64,000 bases of DNA. It comes from Pigoraptor chileana. Its lineage: Eukaryota > Opisthokonta > Filasterea. This document shows, in pieces, positions 15,001 to 26,429 of this stretch. Where the stretch lies: positions 17,937 to 81,936 of the forward strand of contig CALSCR010000057.1 in NCBI GenBank assembly GCA_943704495.1, written 5' to 3'. Position 1 is the stretch's first letter, and each line of letters begins with the position of its first letter. Position numbers and translations under genes: made by a program. Under the pieces are notes generated by a model. That model was not told where the DNA came from and did not search any database. It worked only from the letters and a program-made list of their open reading frames with translations.

Positions 15001-15058
15001 CCCAACGGCGGCCCGAGGCGCGGCTGCTGTCTCTCCCGCCGCAGCAATTGGCAAGTGA
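1..15058 (+). CDS. Giant DUF4062-NACHT-TPR protein (5' partial)
   Basis: Exons are 1-115, 309-3605, 3780-14303 and 14454-15058. All phases fit and give 4846 residues in the window. The first codons (DMASERDH) are already inside the DUF4062 fold, so the true start lies upstream. Splicing 115 to 309 restores WGITEEQAKQGETI, typical of DUF4062 (residues about 1-170). A NACHT/STAND ATPase follows, with P-loop EPGLGKSS near residue 248 and Walker B LVFVVDGLDEL near 370. From about residue 1150 to the end the protein is tetratricopeptide repeats (A-x-x-x-Y/F-x-x-A-L patterns), I estimate near one hundred. Family knowledge: such STAND proteins are cytosolic nucleotide-switched scaffolds, as in nephrocystin-3, NWD1 and TEP1 relatives. 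The third exon, 10.5 kb without an intron, is remarkable. Ligand and exact role are unknown. Confidence 0.9.
116..308 (+). other. Intron 1 of the NACHT-TPR gene, with CA tract
   Basis: Starts GT after codon base 1 and ends CAG before AGGAGCAAGCC. A CA-rich run sits at about 238-278. Splicing here is required to join the two halves of the DUF4062 domain. Confidence 0.85.
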
Positions 15059-16337
15059 TTGCGATCGGTGTGTGTATGTGTGTGTATGTATGTGTGTGTA
15101 TGTGTGTGTGTGTGGGTGGGTGTCTGCGGCTGTGAATGTGGGAATTAACGGGGTCTCCGCATTGCCCGCTTTGTATTTCAATTGAATGCGGCGACATGGT
15201 TCGTCTTGCGAATCGAGTTTGTGCCATTTGACGTTTGAGATGTGTATGAGACGGAATTTCTTAGACTGTCACTCACAGCAGTCTAATCAGTTGAGCCGTT
15301 GCGACCCTATATAACAATTACTCAGCCGCAGATTTTGGCGTGACCACTGTTGGATGCGAACAACGCTAGTTATGCGCAGAATAGTACTATTTTTCTAAAT
15401 GGCTCACGGTTTTAACTTTTAGCACCAAGTCCTTACTATAATACTGCCAAGGCTCCTCTTTCGCTAAAAACGTTTCCAGATCCCGGCTGTTAATTGTCTC
15501 CGATTTCAAATGACAGATATTTGATACGTCCTGTCGTTGACACTGCCTCTCAGCTTGGCTGTTATGTATTCCGCCGCATCTCCCATGCCTTGCAGGAATT
15601 TCAAACTGTGCTGTAAATATGATGTGGAACATCTTCTCGAGGTTCAGAGACAGATGCCCGCACAAGTTGATTAATTTTTTTTGAGGTCGTTGAGTCGGCG
15701 GCGTGAGCCTCGAACAGCCAGGTGAAGAGTGTAATTGAAACACATTCAGTTCCCTCTCTTCGATCTTTGCGATGATCGTCGAGCGAATGGCGCGTGCTCA
15801 CGGGCATTCTTTGGAGTTCGTAGTGGGAATGCTGCCGGCTGCCAAGTGTTGTTGTTTCAAAAGATATGGATACAGTCAATGCCTTTGGTGCTCATGCCCT
15901 CGACTCCCCACGACAATAGAGACACAGGTCTAGACAGCAGAAACACAACGACTCCCACTTTGTCAAAGTAAATACGAACATCAATATATGTAGAAGAAGC
16001 GAGATAACATTCTGCTTCGAAGGGTTGGTCAATGTGAACCGATGCCAGTTAGCCGGCAATAATAGCTTCTGATCAACATCATTAAACATAATGTAGACAA
16101 TACTCACAAATGTAGCCATACTCAATACAAATGTACGCCCCATACCCCATGCGCACACAATTCACTTTAGGACCCACAGACTAATCTGTGGGATGAGATG
16201 AATACCACGCCAGTTTGGCGGGGCGCATCATACAGGATAGTGGGAGCACAGGATACACATCGAGGATGGTCTCGAGAACTGACATGCGATGAGCAACCGT
16301 CGTGCACACACTCACCCGCCCTACTAAGGCAGAGCCC
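15059..16337. other. Convergent intergenic spacer
   Basis: AT-rich spacer between the 3' ends of the NACHT-TPR gene and sphingosine kinase. A TG-rich microsatellite lies at about 15067-15119, directly after the stop codon. A short hairpin lies at 16173-16192. No open frame has family resemblance or the local codon bias. Confidence 0.6.
16173..16192. other. Perfect hairpin, 8-bp stem and 4-nt loop
   Basis: CCCACAGA is followed by CTAA and then TCTGTGGG. It lies about 145 nt beyond the sphingosine kinase stop codon on the minus strand, so it may be in that gene's 3' UTR. Function unknown. Confidence 0.4.
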
Positions 16338-19138
16338 TCAGGCCAATCCGCTGGAGCACAGAATGCGCAGTCGCGACGGTACGACTGTTACGTGTGCCGT
16401 CTCGCCCCCCGGGAACGCCTCCCCGTCCACATTAATGAGCCCTACTCCTCCCACAGCGACGGCAGCTTCGCGCGGAGGCGTTTCGAGAGAGAACGACGCG
16501 ACCTTGTAGTACCTTAATACGTTTAAACACGATGATGCACACCCGCCGAGAAGCACAAAAGCGCAGCCGTTATGTGCGTGAATCATCGAGTTGGTCAGCA
16601 AGGAAATAAATGATATCCGCAATCGCCTTTAAAACGTGAAAGCATATGCAACACCCACTCTGCATCACACGAAGGCAGGAGGTAGTGGCTCCCATCCTCA
16701 ATGGCGAGCATCATGCGCAGATTGGCCATGCGCCCATGTCGCCCGCCGATGATGGAGAGGTCGGCGCATCCGTCGCTTGGAGAGGAGAAGCGCCCTCCCC
16801 CCATGTCGGCAGAAAAGAACTTCGTGTTTGCCGCGTGGACCCATCCGAAATCTCCTTCGACGGTAAATCGCACATCCCCGTTGGGCAAGTGCGTTGCCTC
16901 GGCAAGCCGGCCGCCGCACTGGCCGACCTGAAGATTGCCGCTGGTTCCAGGCTGCGATTGCTTGCTTCCATGCAGGATGGCATCGCGCACCGACGGGTTC
17001 TGAAGGACGGACGGGATGCTGCCGTTGATGCCCAGCGATCCAGCTTCGGGCGGACGCGAAATGGTGAACGACACTCGCATGGGGTAGCGTTTTGGAAAGA
17101 GAATGGCCAGAACACCGTAGAGATGAAACCGAATACCACCCATCCATCGGGCTCCCTCGGAGCCAAAGTCAACGTCACTGATGATACCATAGGAGATCTG
17201 CATGGGCGAGCAACATGATGGTTAATATATATATATATATGTGTGTATGTACGTGTGATTTGAGATACAAAGGCTCCGGGAGTTGCCCTTCTCTGGCGAA
17301 AGTCAAGGTGAAGACGCATGGCTGAGGCAATTGAATAGAAAAAATAATAACTCACATGCAGGAAGGCATACATGCTTCGTTGTGCTTGAGTGATGTGGAA
17401 AAGGTCCATGGGGATGGTGTGACCTGTCCATGACGCAAAAGCGAGGCATAAAGCTTAGTTGCACGCATACGCTCTTCGGAGTTTGCGACAGAGTTATCGA
17501 TATCAACTGCCGAGGGAAATTGTGGGATTATGTTTGTGCTGTTGTGTGTTGTAGGTGTAGGGGTGTTGATCAACAACACACAGCGATGCTCCTGCCCGCT
17601 GCCGCCACTGTTATGTGCGTGCAACTCTCACCCTGAATAATCCCCAGGCACGCACCCTCAACGCCGATTTGCAAGGACGTTGCCAGGCCGTTTCCACTGC
17701 CTAATGCGCGCAAAACGACAGAATTCACAAAGAAATGAAAACATAAAAGTGGTTGGACGGGTCAATTGCTGTAGGTGCGCGCGGTCAAGCTCCAAACGCA
17801 GCATCCACGACCAGCATTGAACAGGCATTATTGCGATGCATTGCGCTTACCACACGGAATGATTGCCAATGGAATCGACGCCGCCTTTTCAACGTCCGAG
17901 TGAGCCATGAGACCATTCACCACTTCACTGAGAATGCCGTCGCCGCCAACGCAGGCGATGCAGTCGTGCGCGGTGAGATCAAGCCCCTTGGCGATCGAGT
18001 GCGCATGCCCTGCACTATGTGTCTCTGGAAGGCAGAAGGCGTAAAAAGGCACACACATTGGCGATAGCATTTATGCAACAACTGGCCACCAGTTGGAAAG
18101 GTGCGAGATTTCACAAGTCACAAAGCAAGCAATAAAACCGTCTAAGCCTTGCACGTGTCTGTCCACGCAAGCGCACATCGTCAACCGCGGCAGTGCGCAC
18201 ATTGAGTGACAGTCGACGCACCAATAACATCGATGGTTATGTGCGGGGCAAGTCGGAATATTGGAAGGACTTTCCTCGCCAATACTGCTCGCGCCTGTCT
18301 TGTGCCGCTCACAGGGTTCAAGATCACAAGGACGCGACGTTTGGGCGCAGGTTCTGCAAGCACACAGTTGTGAATGCATCATAAGGCACACAGGGACATA
18401 ACGAGAGAGATGGTATCGTGCATTTGTACACAAATATCAGCGACCAATTCACATTTTGGCAGCGCGCGTGCAACCCACCAGAGGATACCGCCACTTCTCC
18501 GAAGACATGCCGGCGAATGACGTTGGCTACATTATGAACATTCCCCGGCTTGGTAATCTCCACAATTTCAGTTTGCGGCTTCCGCGAGGCAGCTATGTAA
18601 CTGAGGGCGAGGCATTCTCCGGAGGTGTGTGTGACGGATATGACGCAGGCCCACGGGACATGAAGTGTGAAGACGCTGCCCGCTGGCGACACGCCATCTT
18701 GCTGGGCTCCATTTGAGGGTTTCCCGTGGATTCGTTTCAAGTAGATGCCGCGCTTGGTGATGCACAAAAGCTTCGGCTGTAGTGGGACACAACTGCCAGA
18801 AAACACATTTCCGCTCCAAACAATATCCCCTGATTTTGACAGTGGGAATGAAAAAATAAGGAGTAAATGCGAATCGATCTAATAGTGCAATACATAAGTG
18901 ATAAATGCTTATAACGCACGAGGGCACTGATGAGCACATTTCCAAGTGGATGTGGTAGATCAGGACAGGAATGACTTGGCAGAGATTAAGGGATTTATCA
19001 ACGCATCCAAAACTTTGTTTGCACACCTGAAACAGTCAGAAACGCATTGCGTCGGCTCCTTCTTCGCCAAAGACTCACAAGGACCAGGACAGCACCAACA
19101 AAGAGCGCAAACACAACAGCGACAGACGGCAAGCCCAT
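16338..19138 (-). CDS. Sphingosine kinase (long-chain-base kinase) with N-terminal membrane anchor
   Basis: Phosphorylates sphingoid bases to sphingosine-1-phosphate. Exons (minus): 19138-19027, 18829-18479, 18353-18222, 18024-17851, 17700-17632, 17423-17356, 17197-16671 and 16512-16338, with consistent phases, 535 residues. The diacylglycerol-kinase-like catalytic domain begins at KRRVLVILNPVSGT. It contains the nucleotide-binding CVGGDGILSEVVNGL (near residue 226), PCGSGNGLATSL, and ISYGIISDVDFGSEGARWMG. The last exon carries INVDGEAFPGG, the usual C-terminal strand. Residues 3-23 are a hydrophobic segment followed by WRRRSRR, a signal-anchor pattern that most sphingosine kinases lack. An in-frame ATG at 19243 would add 35 residues. 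The junction 16671/16512 is the least certain; an alternative donor lies just downstream. Confidence 0.88.
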
Positions 19139-19423
19139 CCTAAGTGGATGGAGCGCGACTCCCGCTGGCAGCCACATCCGCATCTTAGATGTACAGAGAG
19201 CGATGCACGAAGCGATCGGCACCTCTGAAAAATCAATTCTCAAAACACATCTGATCGATCAATTGTTTGCTCAGAGCAGAAGTCAACGGATCAGCCGCGC
19301 GGCGGGAACTGGGTCATGGTACACCATTCAAATTTTTCGCGCGCAATAATTATTGAAACTGCATCTTTTGTGGTATGATTAACCCGATCTCTTTTACGCG
19401 AATATAATTCACAAGCATTCGTT

Positions 19424-20298
19424 TCACAGCGACAGGCTAGCATGGGTGCCGTCGCACAGTGGAGGCGCACTGGACTGTTTGCACGCACAGAAGAACACCG
19501 TTTCGTCCTTCTCGGCGACATACTTGAGGCCCCGGAAGCTTGTACCTTTGTGGGACGCGTCACAAAATGGCTGCGGATGCAGAGCATTAAGACAGTGGTT
19601 AACATAGCAAACGCAGATCACTTTGTGCTTTGGTTTCATGTTCGCTTATTGATTTCACGAAATACAAAAAGAGAGCTTTGACGCACAGAAAACGCAGGGG
19701 CTGCTCGCCATTCGAGGAGCAAAGGAAAAAATAATAAAAGTGAATGCCAGATGGACCTTGAACCTCCCAAACCGAAGGAATAAAGGGCCACGCCAAACAA
19801 TAAATATCAAGACTGGCAGTACTCATGCATGAAATTCCTTATTGCAACGCACCTGCTTTTGACTCCGTCCACACGTGCACCAAAAGTACGCTTTTCCCGC
19901 CACAACATCCACACCAATAGGCTCCATCTGTGCCACTATCGGCTTTTCGTCAGCGTCTTCGTGATTGCTTCTTCGCTTTCCTTCCGTTTTTGACGCATTG
20001 CGGGTGACTGCAGCGGTTTTAGTGGAACCAGAGCCAGAATCCTTTCCTGGTGCACCACCGCTGGTGGCAGTTGTGAGCCTCCGACACACGGCACGGAGGT
20101 GCGCCGACTGCAAATTCACACGATGGCCAAAAAAATGTTCAGAAATATCATCTATGAGATGCGTGGAAGTGCCATTCACACATTAGTCTTTGATATTTGT
20201 TCATCTCATGCTTGAATCTCGACTGATGATGTACATGAAAGATGTGATGGGAGGCTGCTTACCGTCAATGAAAGCCTGACGAGGTTTCCGCCAATCAT
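19424..20298 (-). CDS. CISD3: CDGSH iron-sulfur domain protein, CISD3/MiNT-like
   Basis: Exons: 20298-20263, 20107-19853 and 19570-19424, giving 145 residues. Two CDGSH-type 2Fe-2S motifs are visible: CTCGRSQKQPFCDASHKG, assembled across the last intron, and CACKQSSAPPLCDGTH. A tandem pair of these motifs is the hallmark of the mitochondrial CISD3 subfamily. The N-terminus begins MIGGNLVRLSLTSAHLRAVCRRL, basic and amphipathic without acidic residues, as expected of a mitochondrial presequence. A low-complexity Ser/Thr/Lys linker follows. The first motif has DASH instead of DGSH; the cysteine and histidine ligands are retained. The first exon codes only twelve residues. Confidence 0.87.
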
Positions 20299-20785
20299 GT
20301 TTAGCGAGTCTGGGGAATGAGCAATGTGTTATAATTCGAAAAGGAGCACTCATGAAATGCCTTCATGCCTGTCTGGAGGATGATTGGCAACACTTTTACT
20401 GATTGTTTTTTAACTGGTCGCACCGCTAATGCAGTGACGTCATGTCCCCACAAACCGCTGACCCAAGGCCCTCTGAGTGGCACTGTGCGGTCACACAACG
20501 GCACCAACATTTGTGCACCTGCCAGTCGACAGCATTGTCGTCCTCTTATGTTTATGCTTTTTCTTAGGACTTATAAAGTGGAGTTACGGGATGTATACCC
20601 CTCCACCCACCCACCCACAGGCATTTGCTACACCGCGTGCTACAGATTCACTAAGGCGGTTTCTCGAGGAATTTGCTTGATAAATACAAGCGACATTGTC
20701 TGAAATTCATTCCGTTTTTATACAAGAAACGCACGACGCAGTGCCGCATCCCACCGGAACGACCGGGGCATGTGCATGTCGCAGC
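20299..20785. other. Spacer between CISD3-like and Rpn10 genes
   Basis: 487 nt between two minus-strand genes. It should hold the CISD3 promoter and the Rpn10 3' UTR. A short run of CCCA/CCCAC repeats is present near 20603-20619. No convincing frame. Confidence 0.5.
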
Positions 20786-23022
20786 TCACTTTCGCGCGCT
20801 GCCGTCGCCCTCCTTTCCGTCCTTGTCATCCCCCTCTTTCTTCCCTAGGCGATTGAGTGCGTCCCGGATGCGTTCGTCGTTCGGGTCAACACCTGGTAGC
20901 GACCCAAGCACCGAATTGAGGAAGGCGGGATCCTGCATTGCAGAATTGAGATCTGCTGCACTATTGCCGACACTTGCCGAGCCGACGCGCGACTGGGTCG
21001 CAGACGATTGAGTCGAGTCAGCCTGCAATTTTCAAAAGACGATGAGATGCGCAAACACAGTTAGTGCGGATGAAACACAAATGACGGGCAGAGTCAACTT
21101 TTTCTAGCTCACTTTCTAATGCGGAAATAGTAGATGAACACGCCCAAACTAACCAAGACAGCGAGAGAACAGCCGATGGACGCGCCAACACACACACACA
21201 TACACACACAGCGCATACGCACCTCTTCCGCCATTGACATTTGCATCGCAAGCCTAATCTGTTCCTCCTCGGTGAGCGCCGCCTCGTCGTTAAAGTCCAT
21301 CGGCCCGGACCCATCGGCCCCCCCCATCGACATGGCCAACGCCTGCGCCAACAGCGCCTGCTCATCGTCGCCGCCGCCCATGACGACATCCGTCGACTCG
21401 CGGGGCGCGGGCGCAGCATCGCCCCCACCCTCTGCCCGTCGCACAGCCTCCTGCCGCGCGCGCTCCTCCTCAAGCGATATGCGCAGCGCAAAGGCAAGAT
21501 CCGGATCCACAGTCGGGTCGACACCAAACTCGAAACCGCCTGTACCACCCATCCCTGGCGGCGCACCGTCCTCGTGAATGATGGGCGATGCCAAGAGAAT
21601 GTCCGATAGAATGTGGGGACCGGGGGGAATCGTCACCAGCCGACTAGTTGGCCCATGGTATTTGCAGACCGACAAACGGAGAGAGTGCGTTTGAGTTCAA
21701 GGACTCAAACGGTGCAACCAAAAGGCATTTGTGCGCATAAACTGCAGAGCAAGAACACACATACACACACACACACACACACCTGTTGCCGTCCTTGCTG
21801 TTGACTGCATTCACAAAGGCCTCAAGTTTGGGCGTGTTATCAGCCTCTTCGCCGAAATTGATGACATCCACCGCGACATTGTTTTTCTTGAGCTTCTTGC
21901 CAAGCTGGAGCAGAATATAAACGATAAAATATTTGCAGGATTCATCATGCAAGTAGTATGATTGAGCCGAGTTGAAACAAACCAAACTCCCAAAACGCCA
22001 CAACGAACATATACAGCATCCAGTCATTGTTGTTAATGGCACGCATTACACGCCGAATGCTTACCTTGACCAGCTCGCCCTCATCAGAATCAATAGGGCT
22101 CCCCACAAATATGACGATACGTTGCCGCTGATTCTTGTTCAGGCGATGCTTCAATACCAGCTGGAGACAAAAACGTACACGAAATCGCATAACAAAAACA
22201 GACATGTCGGAAACACATCAGTGTCTTGAGGCTATGTACAACCGCACAACAGACAGAGATGCCAAAATGGAGACGACCAAAACACAACATGGAAGAATGA
22301 ACACTCCCGAGTTCTACGAGTCCGCACCTGCGCGATTTGGAGCGAGTTGAGCAGGCTCATCTTTCCAGTCATCTTGACGCTGTGCAAGGACGTGAGCACT
22401 TTTCCGAGATCTGTCGTGAGAGTGACCAGCACTTCCACACTGCAAACTCATCAACAACATGAAGACAAACAGCGAAGCAGTGCGGTCCAAGTCAAATGGA
22501 GGTGCAATCAGAGAGGGCGTGTGGAGACAATTGCAGGTCATGAACCATCAAGGTGCAAAGTGCATCAAAGCGCACTGTAAATGAAATCCACAATGGATGG
22601 GCATATACGGCACGCACCGTCCCGCCCCGGTCATAATGGCAACAGTATTCTCTGCGTTTTGCTGTGTCTTTGCCCCGCATATCAGATTGACAGCGTCGTG
22701 CTGCGGGCATGGGAAGTGACCAGACGCAAAACTCGTAAGCGTTGTGGCCATCAAACACATTATTCAGCGCATACACTTTGAGAACGACAAAGTAATGCAC
22801 ATACCTGAGCCTCAATGCGTGTCGGTGCATAGTCGCCATTTCGCATCCACTCGCTATTGTCGACACTGCATTTTTTATGCCAAACCATTTGTTCAGTCTA
22901 CAGCCACAGATTTTTCACACGCTATAAGTCTCATTACAGCACTGCCTAGAGAGAGCGAACCCAACTTGCAATCACAAGCGCTATCATGCGGCTTACCAAA
23001 TGACAGTTGCTTCGAGGACCAT
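20786..23022 (-). CDS. RPN10: 26S proteasome regulatory subunit Rpn10 (ubiquitin receptor)
   Basis: Exons: 23022-22997, 22865-22805, 22700-22618, 22439-22328, 22160-22065, 21904-21783, 21643-21223 and 21022-20786, in phase, 385 residues. The start [20 protein letters not shown], rebuilt from an eight-codon first exon, matches the von Willebrand A domain of Rpn10/PSMD4. [15 protein letters not shown] and [16 protein letters not shown] are also diagnostic. The C-terminal half has three ubiquitin-interacting motifs: around [30 protein letters not shown] and [16 protein letters not shown]. Rpn10 docks at the proteasome lid-base interface and captures polyubiquitin. Eight exons in 2.2 kb make this the most finely split gene here. 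Confidence 0.96.
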
Positions 23023-23714
23023 TTTCGAGTCAACAACAACGAAGTGCGCGCGCAAAGGTACGACTTTTTGAGTGCAGCCCTTCGCAAATATATACAGAAT
23101 CACGTGAGGATCTAAGCACTTTTTTAAATACGATCATCCAATGTGAACATAAACGGTAATGAACGACACATGAAAAGGCTTTGTGCAGTGGAATGTATGC
23201 AATCAAGTGGTAGATTGAGAGACGTCCCTGCAACTTAGTTTTCGAAACAGGTGCTGACGCGCTCCATTCCGGCCGTCCTCGGGCACAGTAAAGTGAAAGT
23301 GCGAACAATTATACTTCAAATGTTTCCGAATTTTTCAATTTAATTTGAACGGGGAGTTGGAAACTTTTTTCCAGTCTTCTACATACTATAAAAGGGCGTT
23401 GGGCTCATTAAAATTCAAATGAAGATAAAACAGATATTATAAGCTAAATATGGCATAATGGAGGCAAAGGTACGAAAATAGCATCAAGCATCACCCATTT
23501 TCAAAATGGATATTTCCACGACGGCAAAACCGGTTTATGAAGAACAAATTGCCACAAAGATGCACAAAGATGCACATATAAAGAGGGAACCCGGCGCTGC
23601 ATTCGCATAATTATCTCTGTGTGCCGAGTGTCTTTTGGCGCGCGCATTGAATTAGAACATCCAGGACACAGTCGAAGTGGTTGAAGTGCGGTTGGCGTCC
23701 GTCGCGCTCAAAAG
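23023..23714. other. Bidirectional promoter region, Rpn10 / Flower-like
   Basis: 692 nt between two divergent start codons. It is AT-rich and contains TATA-like boxes on the plus strand (23387-23394 and 23577-23583). A repeated CACAAAGATG lies at 23563-23575. No gene recognised. Confidence 0.5.
23577..23583 (+). promoter_or_regulatory. Possible TATA box of the Flower-like gene
   Basis: TATAAAG lies 132 nt upstream of the ATG at 23715. A second match, TATAAAAG at 23387-23394, is farther away. Inference from sequence only. Confidence 0.35.
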
Positions 23715-24866
23715 ATGGCAGACGCCCACATACAAGCAGCTGCGACGAGTGCTGTGCGACAAAGCCTCATCGAGCGGGGCTGCATGGCATGCGGGCTCAA
23801 GACACTCACCAAAATCGCAGCGATTATCACGAGCATTGGTGAGTCCATAAAATTGAATCGCGAGCTGGTTGCGTTTACTACCTTGCAACCGATCTGATTT
23901 CTCCTTTTTGACTGCAATCCTTTGCAGCTCTCGCAATCGGAGGCATCTTCACAATTATCAGCCTTTCGATAAAGTGCATCTTCATTGGCCTCTATATGCT
24001 GTGAGTGGTGCTGGCGCTGTTATTGTATTGGAAATGCTTGCGAGAGTATTTCAATTCCACCCAACCGCAACCGCATTCCAAACAGCCTTTCCGTTCTCTC
24101 TTCTTGGCAAACCCTGCAGACTTCTTGCTATCATCGTTATGCTCATCGAGGCGCCCATCATTTTCCGGTGGAACGAAAAGTTGAATAAGCTGAGCTCAAA
24201 ACTCAATGATGCGCGCCCATGGAAGAAGGCTTCGATGTATTTTTTGTGAGTATTGCCTCCCTTGCTGGTTGATCTCCGCTGTTGAAGAGTGTATCGCCAT
24301 GAAGCCAATGCTGTTTTGTTGTTACACAAATGCCCTTGGGGGTTGGCTTGCCATTTCCTGAAGACTTCCGCGCTGATGTGTATGTTTTTTGCGCCTTTTT
24401 TCGCACCTGCTAACACCCCCGGTTCGTGCGCAGCTTCATGATTTGGATCTGGTTCTGCATCGGCGTCACAAGCATTATTGCTGCGGTTCTCATGATTGTC
24501 ACGGGCATGCTGTATGTCTTCCAGTCTGTGGGGCCAAGGGATGCAAGTGAGTACTGCTGCATCCACCGCTGCATTGTTGTATGTTGCTGCTTCTCTCCTT
24601 GTCGATCAGCAATACCCCCATGGCGGCAGTGAAGGGGCTGACAGACGGGCGGGTGCATCAATTAGATGCGCTTTTGGGTGGCATTGCAAATATCGCCAAT
24701 CGTCTGAACATTGCTCCAATGTGAATGAAACCAATCCACCAAACCAGCACCCCCCGACGAGCGCCCTCGCGCACGTGGCCAGTCGACTGCGGACAAGGAG
24801 CGGCTGATGAGTGGCGGCGGCTCACTCGACACCCTCGACGAACACGGCGCTACTGCAAGCGTCTGA
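23715..24866 (+). CDS. Flower / CACFD1-like four-helix membrane protein
   Basis: Exons: 23715-23838, 23928-24000, 24120-24245, 24434-24550, 24610-24677 and 24748-24866, giving 208 residues. The spliced core ISLSIKCIFIGLYMLLLAII joined to VMLIEAP has the same spacing as animal Flower proteins. The signature continues as EAPIIFRWNEKLNKLSSKL and VTGMLYVFQSVG. Four hydrophobic helices are expected. Known relatives are synaptic-vesicle or Golgi membrane proteins (Flower, fungal Tvp18), with disputed calcium-channel activity. The 3' end is uncertain. The donor at 24551 (GTACTG) is weak. If intron 24678-24747 is not removed, translation ends at 24724 with a 184-residue product. The longer form has the more typical G/C-ending codons. 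Confidence 0.75.
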
Positions 24867-26002
24867 ATTTGCGGTTGCGGTTGCTGTTGCGGTTGCGGTT
24901 GCGGTGGAGCGCATCCTGGGGGATGTGCGCCCTTGCTCGTGCCCTTCAGTGTTGAAGGACGCCCAAACACAGTGCGGATGGGGTGTCCTTCATCGTCACT
25001 TTTTGTTTTGTTTTTTGTTTGTTGTCTTTTTTAATATCCGCTATGACACAAAAGAGTGTCATGACCGATTCTTGCCGATCGTTTGCTCGCGTTGTGTGTT
25101 TTCTTGATTGCGTGCGGCGGGCTCGCTGGCGGGCCGATGAATGGTGTGCGCGTGGGCTGACAGTACCTCCGCCAAATGATTCGCTTTCGTCTCTCTTTGT
25201 GTGTTTTCTGTCGCTCTGTCGTCCCGTCGCCGTTTTGGGTTGCAACGTGATGGCGATATTGACGGCAGCATCAAATTTTTTTTGATTTCGTCTCACGTAA
25301 GGTCACACGAATGCTATCATCGTTTGTCTCGGCACTCTGTTTCAAATGTGTGTTTCGCGTTGTCTGAGTGATACATATATTGCGACTCCATCCAAGCATT
25401 TTATTCGCTTTGCATCACGCCAAGATGCCAAGAACGCATTGGTCCCACCGCCTTTATGAAAAACCCACTCGTTTACCTTAGCGGAGTGTTGATGATGGCG
25501 CCTGGGCCACTTCAGTCCTCTGTAGTGATGACTATCATGTTGTCACCCACAGGGACCAAGCCCAGCTTAGCAAGGATAGCTAAGACATCAGCGAAGTGGT
25601 TGAGACGCCAAACCGAAGAGCGAACGTCGAATGCCAGAAGTGTGAGATGAAATAAGCCAAACTTGAGTCGACACGAATGTTACCGATTCCCAGTGAATTC
25701 TACAAAAATGCGACTGTTTTTCTTGCACACACAACTTTCAACTCGCGTTCTACAAGCGTGCGTGCACCCTCTAATGCGTGTATCGGTAATTGTATGGAAC
25801 CACAGAATAGAGAGAAGAAAGCCGTGGTTTGCTATTATGCAGTTCATCCACGGCTGATCTTCGACTTTCGGCCGTCTGGCTATGACGTCATCAGTCATCG
25901 CCGGCAGCACGTGCCGCCGGGGTGTCGAGCAGTTCTGTGACTCTTGGTAGTCGGCCGCCGCGCAATCAAATGCCCTCCACAACAAAGTCAATCACATGGA
26001 AG
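24867..26002. other. Spacer with a GCGGTT hexamer repeat
   Basis: 1.1 kb between the Flower-like and isomerase genes. A GCGGTT-type hexamer is repeated about six times at 24871-24907. The remainder is T-rich (25000-25030) or unique. ORFs here lack codon bias and family resemblance. Confidence 0.5.
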
Positions 26003-26333
26003 ATGCTCAGAAAAGCAGCACCAGCATTGCGCATCTTGTATTCCGGGGTCCGTTTGCACGTGGAGCCTTGTGCCCGAACTTTCACTGCCTGTCCGTTGAA
26101 TCGCGCCGGTGGTACTTCACGCCTTTCTACTCCAATTGCTCTCGTTCAGTCCAAGCATTCTTCCGCGACAATGTCGGATCCTGTTGAAAGTGCAAAGAAG
26201 AAGGCTGCTTTCGCAGCCGTCGATGAATATGTGAAGGTATGTTTGTTTACGTATGTGTGTTTGTGTACGTGTGTGTGTGTTTATGTGTGTGTGTGTTTGT
26301 GTATATGTGAGTGTGAGAGAGAGAGAGACAGAG

Positions 26334-26429
<96 letters not shown>

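Noticed and set aside
16595-17203. Sphingosine kinase ending at the TGA at 16595
   Set aside because: The residues before that stop have no family resemblance, while a further exon at 16512-16338 supplies the conserved INVDGE strand in phase.
25456-25650. Small ORF between the Flower-like and RPIA genes
   Set aside because: No family resemblance, splice context or codon bias.
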